This document shows, in pieces, positions 1 to 12,085 of a DNA stretch of 64,000 nucleotides (the stretch's first letter is position 1; every line of letters begins with the position of its first letter). The notes under the pieces were generated by a model. It saw only the letters and a program-made list of their open reading frames with translations. It made no database searches and was not told the DNA's origin. This DNA comes from Archivesica marissinica (lineage: Eukaryota > Mollusca > Bivalvia > Venerida > Vesicomyidae): positions 87,377,642 through 87,441,641 of the forward strand of contig CM026386.1 in the NCBI GenBank assembly GCA_014843695.1. Direction: 5' to 3'. A program made the translations under genes and the position numbers.

Positions 1-940
1 TGCATACATATACACAAAATCATGCACATACATGCACACATACATACACAAACACATATACACATATACACATACATATACATACACATGCATACATATG
101 CATACACATACATACACATGCATACACATGCATACATATACATACACATACATACATATACATACATATACATACATATACATACACATACATACACATG
201 CATACACATGCATACATATACATACACATACATACATATACATACATATACATACATATGCATACACATACATACACATGCATACACATGCATACATATA
301 CATACACATACATACATATACATACATATACATACATATACATACATATACATACACATACTAGATCATACACATAAATACACAACATACATATACGATA
401 CATATACATACATATACATACATAACATACTTACATACATATACATACATGCTACATTATACATCACATACATACCTATCATACATATACATACATATAC
501 ATACACATACATACATATACATACATATACATACATATACATACACATACATACATATACATACATATACATACATATACATACACATACATACATATAC
601 ATACATATACATACATATGCATACACATACATACACATGCATACATATACATACAGAACATGCATATACACATGTATACGCATACACAAATCCATGCATA
701 TGCATGCACACATCCATACACATACTTACACGCACATACATACACATATACATACACATGCATACATATATATATATACATACATATATATACACATGCA
801 TACATATATACACAAATCCATGCATACACACACACATGCGCGCGCATACACACACACATCGCATACATGTATGTGCATGTGCCAACACATACACACATGT
901 ATATCTACACATGCATGTAAACACATATTCATACACACTA
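1..940. repeat. CATA/CACA/TACA compound microsatellite
   Basis: Almost pure runs of acata, acaca and catg-type 4-mers, with larger blocks recurring every 60-120 bases. Long reading frames rich in Tyr, His, Ile, Thr, Cys and Met open on both strands. They are by-products of the 4-base period, not genes. The repeat ends near 940, where ordinary AT-rich sequence starts. Confidence 0.95.
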
Positions 941-1915
941 ATAATGCACCACTTTGTATTGTATGAAAATGTTCTTGTGCAACCGCCAAAGCTGTATTAC
1001 TGTTCAAACTGACCGTCACAATTTCCCAAACGTAGTTATCATACAATTGTATTTGTTACAAAATCAGTATTACATGTTTTATTAAAGATATTGGCATATT
1101 AAACGGGATAATCGTTTACAATCTAGTTACCTTTTTTGAACAGTAATACAACTTTAACTAACAAAATCATTGCCGTGTGATGGAGATCTACACTATTTCT
1201 GTTCTTATTTCATCTATTGAAAGACATAATCTAAGGCAAAAATGCAATAATAGACTTCAGACATTCATACCTTGGCACATTTGAGTAGTTGTTGAGAATA
1301 CATCATCACTATTTACCTTGGTGTGTGTGTGTAATAAATGTGTAAATGCATGTAGTTAAACCTTTTTTATTATGTATATTCATATTTGGAGATGGTATCC
1401 CTATATTGTCCATCTTGTGTAAAAAAACGAAAGTGCACAAGGTCGGCAATAGGATCTTAACTCGAATCGTTGTATGTATGCTTACAATGCTACCCAATAG
1501 ATGGTTATCAATCTTGGGTTGAGACTTGCGAGAGGCCAAGGTCGACAATGGGTTTCAGCATACCAAATTATATATACATGTATACACATTTATCATAAAC
1601 GTACATGTCTTATATACAAACATGTATTCTCATGACAAATTCAAAGATTGTTTAGGTACAGATGAGTTGTGGTTCCTAGCATACATTTTACTTTTAAAAG
1701 TATACTTTAAGATTGCTGAAAGAGATGTCTGTAAAATTATGTAGACACTATTTTAATATAAATATTGTTAACACTTTTATATGCTAAACTATTTGTTATG
1801 TAATGCATGTAGATATAGATATCATCAGTGAACACACAACCTATCCTTTGGTGATCTCAATAGCATGAATTAAATCAATCATCCCTGTATGACAATATAG
1901 TTAAAGGTATGTCAC
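941..1915. other. AT-rich stretch, nothing recognised
   Basis: No open frame with family features, no splice-bounded exon and no repeat was found. It lies 3' of the minus-strand ORF at 1916-2962, where the ORF2 (reverse transcriptase) of a complete LINE would be expected; no trace of one is visible. Confidence 0.5.
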
Positions 1916-2962
1916 TTATGAGTCAACTCTTGAGATACTTTGCCGGCCTGTTCTTTGTGCTGGTTCTGGCCATGGCATATCTAACCAGTGGTTGAATTCT
2001 TGGCACTGTACACGATGTATTGTTCCCATTTTGTTCTTGTAAAGTACGCTTCCATTTTTGAACCAACTATATTCAATTTCATCAGGCATTTTGTATTTTA
2101 TGGACATAAGTACTTGATAGTTCAATTTGGTCAGGTCTTCGGTCACGAATACAGGTTTTGGTAGTGTTTTTTTCCTGGCTAAAAGTTTCAATTTCGTAAG
2201 GCGTGATTGGAATTTTACAATGATCGGCCTGGGTTTGATGCTCTTCCTACCTAGGCGGTGGCAAGCGTCGATATCTCCAGCTGTTAGACTAAGGCCCGGC
2301 AAATGTTTGTTTAATACATTAACTACTGTCTGTGTGGTTTTCTCTGGACTCTCGTATGTATCGTCAGTGACTATTTTTTGTGGGGATTTCTCGGTCTCGT
2401 TTGCGTCTGGCCATTGTATGTTTTCTGATATGCCGTAAATCCTGACATTGTTTACTCTGCTGTATTGTTCTATATCATTTATAACCCAGGTCGATTTTTC
2501 TTCATTTAATCTTAGTTCTGTTTTTAATTTGTCGTTCTCTTCTGTTTGGTCTTCAATTCTTTTATTTAATGTTTCTACTTTCTTCTTTAATTCATCATTT
2601 TCCGTGTCTTTTTCAAATACTTTAGCTTCTATTAGGTCTACTTTATGCTCTATTGATTTCAAGAGCTCTTCTTTCATTTGTTGTATGATTTCTTTAATAA
2701 TATGTCGTAGGTTGCCATCATCTTTTGTCATAACGTTTGAAAGTTTCATGTTGATTTGTTTTATTTCAGATTTTATTTCATTTATTGATACGCTCTCGAC
2801 TGGTTCGTCTTGCGGCCTCAGTTTTACATTTCCGGATTTTTTTTTATTTTCTAGTGTTTTAGCATTTTTGGCAGGCGGTGTAGCTACGTTAGATTCTGTT
2901 TCCGGGGTGCTGCCCGTGCTGCTTAATTCACTTCTGTTTCTCTTTTTTTTCTGGTTCTCCAT
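1916..2962 (-). CDS. L1-type ORF1 protein (coiled coil plus RRM-like domain)
   Basis: An uninterrupted 348-residue frame. The N-terminus is basic and Ser/Thr-rich (KKKRNRSE). A long charged heptad region follows at about 60-165 (IKQINMKL, LKKKVETLNKRI), predicted coiled coil. From about 170 to 325 comes the RRM and C-terminal region typical of LINE-1-type ORF1 (Transposase_22 family), with VRIYGISEN, DACHRLGRK and PRPIIVKFQSR. Known family members are trimeric RNA chaperones that bind retrotransposon RNA. No reverse transcriptase lies downstream, so this is a 3'-truncated or ORF1-only copy. It is intact although most other mobile-element genes here are broken. The start is the first ATG, followed by the lysine-rich segment. 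Confidence 0.8.
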   Translation of the reverse strand: MENQKKKRNRSELSSTGSTPETESNVATPPAKNAKTLENKKKSGNVKLRPQDEPVESVSINEIKSEIKQINMKLSNVMTKDDGNLRHIIKEIIQQMKEELLKSIEHKVDLIEAKVFEKDTENDELKKKVETLNKRIEDQTEENDKLKTELRLNEEKSTWVINDIEQYSRVNNVRIYGISENIQWPDANETEKSPQKIVTDDTYESPEKTTQTVVNVLNKHLPGLSLTAGDIDACHRLGRKSIKPRPIIVKFQSRLTKLKLLARKKTLPKPVFVTEDLTKLNYQVLMSIKYKMPDEIEYSWFKNGSVLYKNKMGTIHRVQCQEFNHWLDMPWPEPAQRTGRQSISRVDS

Positions 2963-4473
2963 TTTCGCTATTCATACAATTTCTCTTTGCACATAATGTT
3001 ATATTAGTTAGAGTACCTTTAATCTTCAAACTGGTCAGCTAGCAGTTTAATACTAGGTCATTTTCTGTGTCTAAGTATATAACAATGTCCCAATACTATC
3101 TCACAATGGCGTAACCCATTTTTGACCTCACTCAGAAATGTTTACATGTAGAAGAAAGTTATAAGAACAGTTTTCATAATGTTTTGAGAAAAATGGTATA
3201 TACCGTATTTATTTTCCGTTTTAGTCCAGTTTTTATTTCAGAAATATTCCTCTAAAAACACAAAAACTATCAATTTTTCAGAGCCAATATTTTGTATGCA
3301 TCCATTGAATCAAGGGAGAACACTATATTATACATGTGCAAAGATAAGTATTTTATTAATAGTTTAGTGTGTTGTACAATTCAGATATAGTGTACAACCT
3401 GTTCACTTATATTTGTTTAATTGTAATTATAGTTATTATTGAAAATATGCAATTTGCCAAATTAACCGAATAGTATAATGGCTGTTAACAAGGCCTCAGA
3501 TGACACACACAGATATGTATACACACAAAGGTGAACTTTGATACAATGAACTTTGTATTTTATATTTCTCTAAAACAGGAAAAATTACCCTTTAAAGGCC
3601 TCATTTTCATCAAACGAGTACAACCTTATTATTTGTATGTAAAACATTAGATACGACTATGCCTTCTCTATTAAATATCATGTGAAAACAATTGAAATAG
3701 TAACAATTAATTAAATTATTGGAACTTTAAAAAGTGTTGTTTTTTTTAAATTTCTATTGGTGGTCCCTTTTTGGGGCCCCAAACATGGAGTCAAAGGGCC
3801 TCTCGTGATTGTCTTCTGGGCATTTTGGAAAGTATACACCCTCATGTTACTTGTGTGAAAAGTTGGTGCTTTTTACACCTTCCGAACGAAATCATCATTT
3901 TGTGGTCCTTATCTAATACACTAATAGTGAATTGCATTATACTGTGGTATATAAATGTTGACCTTGATCAGTGGTTCTACCCGTGTGCCCATCCATCCAT
4001 GAACTATTGATCAGAGGAGCACCCGAGGTCAGATGAAAGGAGCCAAAGTCATTCCTATCCGAAACCACGGATGGAATATATACTGTATATATATAGCATG
4101 AATGTATCGTGTGAGAGATTCTGGGATATGGTTCTCTCGTTATGATCTTCAGGAAACTGTTTGCTTTGTCTACAGAATATAAAAACATGTTGGCGAGAAA
4201 AATCGACCAATTATGATAATCCTGTCCCGGCTTAAAGTACACGACAGGGGTCTGCGTTGCTGGGAGGTTACTGTATTTCACTTGAAATTACTGTCTATTC
4301 AAATGGTTATATAGTGTTCACATAAATGTTAGAATAAAAGCTTTCAATATTCGTGTTTATGACACATACTCTGTGTGGGGTAATGTTTCTCTTACAATAG
4401 TTGTCTGGTGGGCGTTGATGATGTTGCCTTGACAACGATGACATCATCATTTATGCATGCATGAGCGTATGCT
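2963..4473. other. AT-rich stretch, nothing recognised
   Basis: No exon or repeat could be supported. A somewhat less AT-rich part at about 3760-4260 has short open frames on both strands without family features. The interval probably belongs to the intron upstream of the Ig exon at 4607. Confidence 0.4.
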
Positions 4474-4617
4474 GTTTAGTAGTTTTACATAATAGTTGTC
4501 TTATGAACAGATCCACCTGATGTTTACTAGTTTCACATAATAGTTGTCTTATGAACAGATCCACCTGATGTTTACTAGTTTCACATAATAGTTGTCTTAT
4601 GAACAGATCCACCTGAT
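4474..4617 (+). repeat. 48-bp tandem triplication of a splice acceptor
   Basis: Three head-to-tail copies of a 48-base unit containing cttatgaacag, atccacctgatgtt and, between copies, tttactagtttcacataatag. Each copy carries the same 3' splice site (AG at 4509-4510, 4557-4558 and 4605-4606). Only the last runs into the open Ig exon. Using either upstream AG would place an in-frame TAG a few codons in (gat gtt tac tag). Confidence 0.9.
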
Positions 4618-4915
4618 GTTAGCGTGATACTTTTAACTACTGATATATCTGAAGGAAACGAGTTGCTATTGACTTGTGATGCGAAAGGCGTTCCATCTGT
4701 GTATAACTACAATACGTTATCCCAGACGTGGGGTAATTCTGTAATACATAATACACACTCTGCTGTAAGTGGTACACCAATGTACAGTTCCCTACGTATT
4801 CCATCTCTACAGCTACAGGACTCCGGGACATATACATGTCGTGTTAACAATGGAATCACAAATACACAGGGAGATTTGGAGGACTCTGTTGATACAGTCT
4901 TCATTAAAGTTAAAG
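4607..4915 (+). CDS. Receptor exon: Ig-like domain 1
   Basis: A splice-bounded exon (acceptor AG at 4605-4606, donor gtaaga at 4916), phase 1 to phase 1, as usual for extracellular Ig exons. It encodes about 103 residues starting DPPDVSVILL. Immunoglobulin hallmarks are the B-strand cysteine in LLTCDAKG, the core tryptophan in QTWGNSV, and the F-strand motif LQDSGTYTCRV (D-x-G-x-Y-x-C). It belongs to the receptor gene continued at 9090, 12677 and 14386, all in the same phase. The upstream exon with signal peptide is not visible. The ligand is unknown. Confidence 0.85.
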
Positions 4916-4985
4916 GTAAGATAACTTGCAACACATTAGATAACTAGGTAAATGTACATGTATATCCTTAGCATACTAACATAAC

Positions 4986-5792
4986 CACAGGGATTCGGCA
5001 CGTTTGGGGGTACTAGTATATATATTTAAGTACAGGGATTCTACTCTGTTGGATGTCAGATTTCGCATCGATCAGTAAAATGGCCCTATTTGAAACAATT
5101 TTGTACAAATCTGTCCAAATACAACGCCTATCCCGAGTCTTTATATTGTTCTTCAAATAAAACACAACTTTAAGCTGCATGCATGTATACTTTGCAAACA
5201 ATTGCCACAGACATTGGCCATAGCAGGTCACATTTCCATACTAGGACACGGGTTCTGTCAGCAACAAAATAAATCTTCGACGGGAGAGTTTTAACTGTGA
5301 ATAACATTATCAATAAAATGGATTATTAGAATGTAACAAGATGTTTTTTTATATAGGAAGAATAATCATAATCCAATCAGAACGCTCGTTTCAACGCTCG
5401 TTTCAACGCGAATTGCGCCGCTTTAGAAAATTTTCAAAACAACGTTAGTGTAAACACATTTTATTGATAATGTTATTCACAGTTAAAACTCTCCCGTCGA
5501 AGATTTATTTTTGTTGCTGACAGAACCCGTGTCCTAGTATGGAAATGTGACCTGCTATGGCCAATGTCTGTGGCAATTGTTTGCAAAGTATACATGCATG
5601 CAGCTTAAAGTTGTGTTTTATTTGAAGAACAATATAAAGACTCGGGATAGGCGTTATATTTGGACAGATTTGTACAAAATTGTTTCAGATAGGGCCACTT
5701 TACTGATCGATGCGAAATCTGACATCCAACAGAGTAGAATCCCTGTACTTAAATATATATACTAGTACCCCCAAACGTGCCGAATCCCTGTG
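4986..5792. mobile_element. hAT-type foldback/MITE element with 8-bp target duplication
   Basis: Two inverted arms of about 335 bases (4986-5320 and 5457-5792) are nearly identical in reverse complement, around a spacer of about 136 bases. The ends are CACAGGGATTCGGCACG and its complement. The 8-mer AACATAAC flanks both sides (4978-4985 and 5793-5800). An 8-bp target duplication and CAGGG-type termini are characteristic of hAT transposons. Each arm has the same 72-codon open frame (read inward from opposite strands), a consequence of the inversion and not a gene. There is no transposase, so it is non-autonomous. It lies in an intron of the receptor gene. Confidence 0.85.
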
Positions 5793-5800
5793 AACATAAC

Positions 5801-7834
5801 TTGTGTACTGTTAGAATTTATAAATAAATTATTTAAAACAAATATAATAATGAGAATTTTACAGGAGAAAACAAACTGTCCATTTTATTAGTTTTTTTAC
5901 TTAGAAGCACTAATATATACATGTATACGAACACTATCTTTGAATTCCCCATGGGACGTCGTTTGTATGCAACTAATTTCAACAAGGGCCGGTGATTAAT
6001 CTAATCAGTACATTTTAACACGATAATGTGATATTTTGTCGATATTTCATATACATTAACATTTGCATGTTCGCTTTATATTTCAAAGATAGGCATAGAC
6101 AGGGGTGTTTTACAATTACTTATATTCATACTGAATAAAACAGTATTCAATGTCATTCAAAATGTGAACTTTGTGAACAATTACAGTGTAGTTGAACACA
6201 AAAACGAGGGTTAACAAAATAGATTATCTTGGCTTTTATTAAGCATGAATCTGCAGCCGTTTATGTCAATGGCACATCAACCATAGTAATCTCATGTTTA
6301 ACCATAATTGTTATCACACAAGAAAGTTCCGAGAGCTAAAACGATTTGACGGCCCTGTACCTTGGTACAGGATGTTACTCAGATATCAAGCTACCAAACA
6401 ATCATAGTAGTCCAGTGGTGACGTAATTCAGTATATGGGTTACTGGACCATAAAAATAGACCATGTTATGGGCAACTGCAAGTAACTGAACACACAAAAC
6501 AACCGTACATTAACAATCAATCGTCACCGTCAAGGTCATCGTCAAAGCATGCATGTAACTGCACAACCTGATGAGGACCCGATACCCAGGACTGTACAGA
6601 TCGGCGACGTATTTATGCAGAACGTCACGTGATCGTTGGCAACACGCCGAGCGGGCTGCACATAGGTTTCTCATAAGTTATTCATACGTTGGGCATAGGT
6701 CGAGAACACTGGACTTACGATGGCTATACGCTGTGATACGCTGTCATATGTTATATATAAGTTAGTGATAGGTTACTAATAGGTTACACATACGTTACAA
6801 AAACGTTCAATACGTTATGCATAGGCCCAATGTATTCATACGGTAGAATTGTCGATGCTTTTTTGGGCGTATGCCGACGTGTTAACATTATTTTATGAGT
6901 TTTCATACGCTATGTATAAGTTTCTCTAAAACGTTATAGTGTGACAGCACCATTAGCGTTTATCACGTTCCTTCTCGACCTGAGCCACATATTTTCGCTG
7001 AATATGTAATAATTTGTATGTGTGCACGTGCGTGTGCGTGCGTGCGTTGATTGCCTAAATCAATCAAATAAAGCACTGCAATCAAATCTGCTAAATTAAA
7101 TACAAAAATGTTAAAAAGGTAACATGTGGAAACTGCAACTGGTTCTATTTAGCGTAGTATAATAATTCGCTTGAAAGCAACATCAATTCATATATCATAA
7201 GTTGGGAAACAAGTAAATAAAGATTTTATAAAATCTGTTACTACTCTGAAGATCTGAAATAATGACTTTTATCACATAACTTTGCTTACTTCAGTTTCAT
7301 ACAGCCATCACATATTTCCTTGTACGACCACACGTGCAATACAGCCAAGAATGATTCCATTTTTATTGATCGACATAATACTGTTTCTACTTTGTAAACT
7401 AAATATTAAACCATGTATGTTTAGGTTTAATAGTTGCATAACTATATCGAGAAGAATAAAATAAATTATATTCGCAGTAACTGTCATGACACAGAAAACG
7501 TCATTATAACAATGTTTATATTGACGTCATATTAAAATGCGTGGGCGCTTGATGCCAACATGAAAGCAGCAACATTACCATGCAAGAAAATACGATTTAA
7601 AGAATTGTTATAGCAATGTGATAAAAAGGATCTTACCCATATGAAATCACTACTCATGTATGCAAGATCCTATAAGTTGTATTTTATTCTTAAGTATGTA
7701 GATCTAGATCTAATTGTGTTTGCACACACTAGTTCCCTTATATTGGAATGCCACTTTTAGAGTATTTGCATTTAATTACCAAGGATAACACGTCATGCTA
7801 CTCGATGCTTCAAAGTAGCACAGTGGCATTTTAC
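5801..7834. other. Intron sequence with degenerate short motifs
   Basis: No coding exon was seen. At about 6650-6930 a run of degenerate short units (atacgtta, ataggtta, ataagtta) forms a decayed simple array of unknown origin. A gtgtgcgtgcgtg microsatellite lies at about 7018-7050. Confidence 0.4.
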
Positions 7835-8140
7835 GCACGTGTATTCTGAGATCATTGATAATACGTAATCTACATGTGTTTCCAACTTATGTGTGCCACG
7901 TGTATTCTGAGATCATTGGGAATACGTAATCTACATGTGTTTCCAACTTATGTGTGCTACGTGTATTCTGAGATCCTTGATAATACGTAATCTACCTGTG
8001 TTTCCAACTTATGTGTGCCACGTGTATTCTGAGATCATTGATAATACGTAACCTACCTGTGTTTCCAACTTATGTGTGCCACGTGTATTCTGAGATCATT
8101 GATAAGCCGGCAGTCTACCTGTGTTTCCAACTTATATTTG
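7835..8140. repeat. 61-bp minisatellite, 5 copies
   Basis: Unit includes cacgtgtattctgagatcat, tgataatacgtaatctacat and gtgtttccaacttatgtgtg. Copies differ by a few substitutions; the last is truncated near 8135. Confidence 0.9.
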
Positions 8141-8234
8141 TCACATAAATGGAATATGATGAATATATTGCTTCTTTTCTTCATCTGTCCTGACACATGT
8201 ATTGTGCAATTGTTTAATGTTGTGCATTTGTGAA

Positions 8235-8400
8235 ACTATATGTTCTTCAAATTTATCTTACCGGTAAGTGCTTATGTTCTTCAAATGTATCTTATCAGTA
8301 TGTGCTTATGTTCTTCAAATGTATCTTATCGGTATGTGCTTATGTTCTTCAAATTTAGCTTTCCGGTATGTGCTTATGCTCGTCAAATTTCTCATATGTT
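8235..8400. repeat. 34-bp minisatellite, 4-5 copies
   Basis: Unit contains tatgttcttcaaatgtatct followed by tatcggtatgtgct, with single-base variation. It is a separate array from the one at 7835. Confidence 0.85.
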
Positions 8401-8639
8401 CTTATTAGTATAAATATACTTTCCTTAGCGTTTCATGTTAGGTAATTATGCATGACATTTACAAATCCCTATGCAGTTTATTTTCTCTGATCCAAGAATG
8501 ACCCGACCTATTGCTATCACATGTTTGCGTTGTGTGTGTGGCTAAATTGCTTCACATATCTTCATGAAGTTCATTGTGGTAATGTATGATACAAACAGGA
8601 AAGTAGCCGACATGTTATTATAAATATTTTGCGTTTAAT

Positions 8640-8940
8640 ATATTGTTTTAATGTGTGTGTTTTACGTTTATTTATCGTCGCTACCGGTTGCCCATATGAG
8701 CGATGCTTCCGGAGATATTAGTCATTTTAGATTTGGAGGATAGTGCATGATACAGACAGAGACCCATTCCAGAGTCTCATCTGGTTCTGTTACATGTACG
8801 GTGTACAGCACCGACACGAGACCTCGGTTTAATGTCCATCTGAACGATTGTTAATTGTATTAGTGTCAGACGGGGGATCAATCCTGCGATCCCTGGATTA
8901 CCAGTCCAGCGTGTTACCACTTGACTACATATCCGTCTGT
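8640..8940 (-). mobile_element. tRNA-derived SINE, family B
   Basis: Read on the minus strand, the head (8940 to about 8868) is tRNA-like. It has matching 7-base ends CAGACGG and CCGTCTG, an A box TAGTCAAGTGG, an anticodon-like arm CTGGA-loop-TCCAG and a B-box-like GGATTGATCCC. The T stem is too short for a functional tRNA. The body contains aatgggtctctgtctgtatc and aaccggtagcgacgataaat. Related partial copies lie at about 39000-39260 and 63190-63310. Confidence 0.75.
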
Positions 8941-9089
8941 ATTTGTTTTAAGGGTAAGCAGAGTCAAGTATTTCGGCATAAGCATGCTATGGACTTGTGC
9001 AGTTATTGATGTGTTGAATCTCGATAACGTGTAATGGTAACTGAAGTTGTCACATAATGTCTTTGCCTCTATTCTTATTTACATTACAG

Positions 9090-9422
9090 TGCCTCCAAAG
9101 ATAATTACACAGGGTTTAACATTTACCGGGGTAACTGGTGGAACAGCCAATATTCAAGTAGAATTCTACAGTTATCCGGACATAAAGACCGTTACATTTA
9201 GACGATATGATGGGTTGGCTATAACAAATGGCGGCAAGTACAATGTATCCCATCATGGAACTGAAGTAACAGATAAGTTCCACGGCACAGATGTCACTTT
9301 AGATGGAAGTCAGGCTAACATGGTTATATCAGATTTGAAGCCAGATGATTTCGGAGTGTACACACTGACACTTTCTAATCAACTTAATTCAACAGATGCA
9401 GATGTCATGCTAGTTTCTGAAA
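9090..9422 (+). CDS. Receptor exon: Ig-like domain 2 (no cysteines)
   Basis: Exon with acceptor AG at 9088-9089 and donor gtaagc at 9423, phase 1 to 1, 111 codons. It opens VPPKIITQGLTF, a usual start for an Ig domain. The F-strand motif survives as LKPDDFGVYTLTL (D-x-G-x-Y), but the cysteine after it is replaced and there is no cysteine in the whole exon. The domain would therefore lack the canonical disulfide, as some Ig-superfamily domains do. Possible N-glycosylation sites are NVS and NST. It is joined in phase to the exons at 4607 and 12677. Confidence 0.8.
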
Positions 9423-11400
9423 GTAAGCAAAATATTAAAGTAACTTTTATTTATTCCTCTTGTGAAATAATTTAATATAGAACGATGTATGTCCATCTTT
9501 TCATCTATTATAGAAAGAGTGTCACTTCGTTAATAACTGTAATGGTATTATATACACCAAAATACTTATATATTATCATCATTGGTACTTAGCGAACCTC
9601 ATCCAATAATTGTAGCAAAACCATTAACAAAGTAAACCATCGCAACTATTGTCCAAACTTCTCTAATCTAGTACCCATGACAACACCTCCATTGGCTAAG
9701 GCTAGCTCGGCAACATATCTGTTGTCCTCAATTGAACTGTGTCTGACACTAGGCCCTTTTCATCTTGTCTCCAATGTTGACATGCAACAGTATACATCAA
9801 TCTTGAAGAAAGTCACACGAAAGCTACAGATATACATATCCTGGAATAAGAATATACACCACACAGTCCAAATCAACATTTCATACACAGCATTCTCTTT
9901 GAAGCAAAATTATCAGCTGCACTTCCCATGGACCGCATTAAATAGAATCTGACATTAGGCTTCGTGTGAAAAATAGTAGAATCCATTCCCTATGTCCTCA
10001 ACCATTACAAGCCACTGCATAGACGACACTTGCCCACCCATGTAGTATATTGTTCCTCGATCTTGGGTTTAAATATCCCAGTATACATGATTCATGATTA
10101 TGACGAGACTTAGAGCATCACAGGCTTGCATAAAGATCAGATCCAAGGTGATCGACCTGTTACTTATAGATTAAATGTATATTTACTGCTTCATGTTTAG
10201 CTCAGCTGAGCACAAAGGTGAGCTTTTGTGAAAATCCTTTTGTCCGGAATCGTGCTGTGTACGGCCTCAACGACATCTCCTGTTGAACCACTTGTTAATT
10301 CATTATATACCTGATCACTGGGTGACCCTCTTCAAATTAGGTCACTATGTCTTAAACCTAGGTCGGTCAATAAATGAGTGCCACAGTTTCAAACAAGTAT
10401 ACAAACTTACTGGCAGGAATGTGATGAAACATTATTAGATGATAGTCGTGATCAATCTGTATCGATCCATCAAAAAACGTGGTTGCCAGAAATTGGAAAG
10501 GTGTTTTTGCTATATTTTCATTACACGTCTTCTCAGAAACCATAATGCCTTGATCTTTGACATTAGGTATGTGCATCACCAAGTGAACCTCGTCCACGTG
10601 TACTAAAGGTGTGACCATGGGGTACCCCACTGTAGAGTTCACATAATTGACATTTTATTACATAGTAAAACTCTTCTTAAAATCTTTTTCAGAAACAATA
10701 ATGTTCTAAGTTTTGATGTTTTTCTTGTTTGACACATGCACTAAGTTTGCTAAAATTGTGATCCTGGATTTATAGTGAATGCGACATATTCAACTGGGGG
10801 CATGTGGGTGATGTCCAGTTAATATTGCATGTAAACACGTAATGCAAATGACATGAAATCGAGATAAATATCTAAGCTTCACAATATATACAATATCAAA
10901 TGCACGTAATAATTGTGCATTTAAGCACAACTATGGAATATACATCATAGCCATTGAATTACTGTTAACCTCTGATAAATATATCGACTATATCACATCT
11001 GTCAGAAAACATAGTGTCTGCCTATAGTTCTATTACACAGAATGAGGCTATATTTCTATTACACAGAATGATACCAAACTAGCTGTACAGATACGTCTAT
11101 GGATTACTGTGTTGCAACTGTAATCTTTCAATGGGGGATGTTAGATTTACCTTAGGGTAATGAACATAATATCAATCTGACAGCAAAGGCAGTCTCATCT
11201 ACTGCGGGAAGATCATTCCTGTGCTTGTTTCATCAATACATGTTGTAAACTCGAATGACGGAATTATCGCATAGGTCTGACAGTAAACACAACCATCGAC
11301 ATGTTGGCGAATGGGGCAGTAAATGTGTTGTATGGTGTGAGAAAATCTGACGGTGTGCATTCTAGCATTGTCACATTTGATACTCCTTTGTAGCTGGGTG
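9423..11400. other. Intron sequence, nothing firmly recognised
   Basis: AT-rich. A slightly more coding-like tract at about 9650-10080 and 10367-10642 shows only short open frames without domain hallmarks, possibly old transposon remnants. No splice-bounded exon in phase with the receptor gene was found. Confidence 0.4.
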
Positions 11401-11414
11401 GATTATTGATGCAT

Positions 11415-11630
11415 TGCCTTTATCTCTACGGCTGTCCGATTAGAGCAGTTGTTAGCACACTCGCTTTCACCAATGCAACACTGGCCGGGAAGTATGTCAG
11501 ATGGTATGGTTGTTGCCAGATCAGACAGGTGCGTTTTCTCCGAGTACACCGATGTCCTCCCACACAAATGATCACATGTATGCTTGTTTCGCAATCGCTG
11601 TAAGAATAAATACAGTTTTAACTATCCCTA
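11415..11630 (+). mobile_element. SINE family A, diverged copy
   Basis: The head ggctgtccgattagagcagt and body pieces gggaagtatgtcagatggta and cagacaggtgcgttttctcc match the better copy at 52012. It ends with the family tail cttgtttcgcaatcgctgta plus an A-rich end. The B box is damaged. Confidence 0.8.
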
Positions 11631-11689
11631 CCAGTTTGGTGGTGTGTGCCTGGATTTATTTATTTCAGAATACCACTTCTGGAAATATG

Positions 11690-12085
11690 TTATGATATAT
11701 ATATGCATATATAATATAGCTATATAGAGTTACATGTATACCATATAAGTATGCATTATATGGGATATATATATGCATATATAATATAGCTGTATAGAGT
11801 CATGATATATATATGCATATATAATATAGCTATATAGAGTCATGATATATATATGCATATATAATATAGCTATATAGAGATATGATATATATATGCATAT
11901 ATAATATAGCTATATAGAGTTACATGTATACCATATAAGTATGCATTATTTGGGATATATATATGCATATATAATATAGCTATATAGTCATGATATATAT
12001 ATGCATATATAATATAGCTATATAGAGTTATGATATATATATGCATATATAATATAGCTATATAGAGTTACAGGTATATCATATA
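11690..12085. repeat. AT-rich minisatellite of about 40 bp
   Basis: About nine copies of gatatatatatgcatatata followed by atatagctatatagagt. Three are extended by a longer linker (tacatgtataccatataag and variants). Strongly self-complementary. Confidence 0.9.

Noticed and set aside
20..1046. Long Tyr/His/Ile/Thr-rich open frames on both strands
   Set aside because: They follow the CATA microsatellite period exactly and have no domain or gene context.
8868..8940. Minus-strand tRNA-Thr-like gene
   Set aside because: Acceptor ends and A box look good, but the T stem is short and the B box deviates. The sequence continues into a repeated SINE body, so it is a SINE head.
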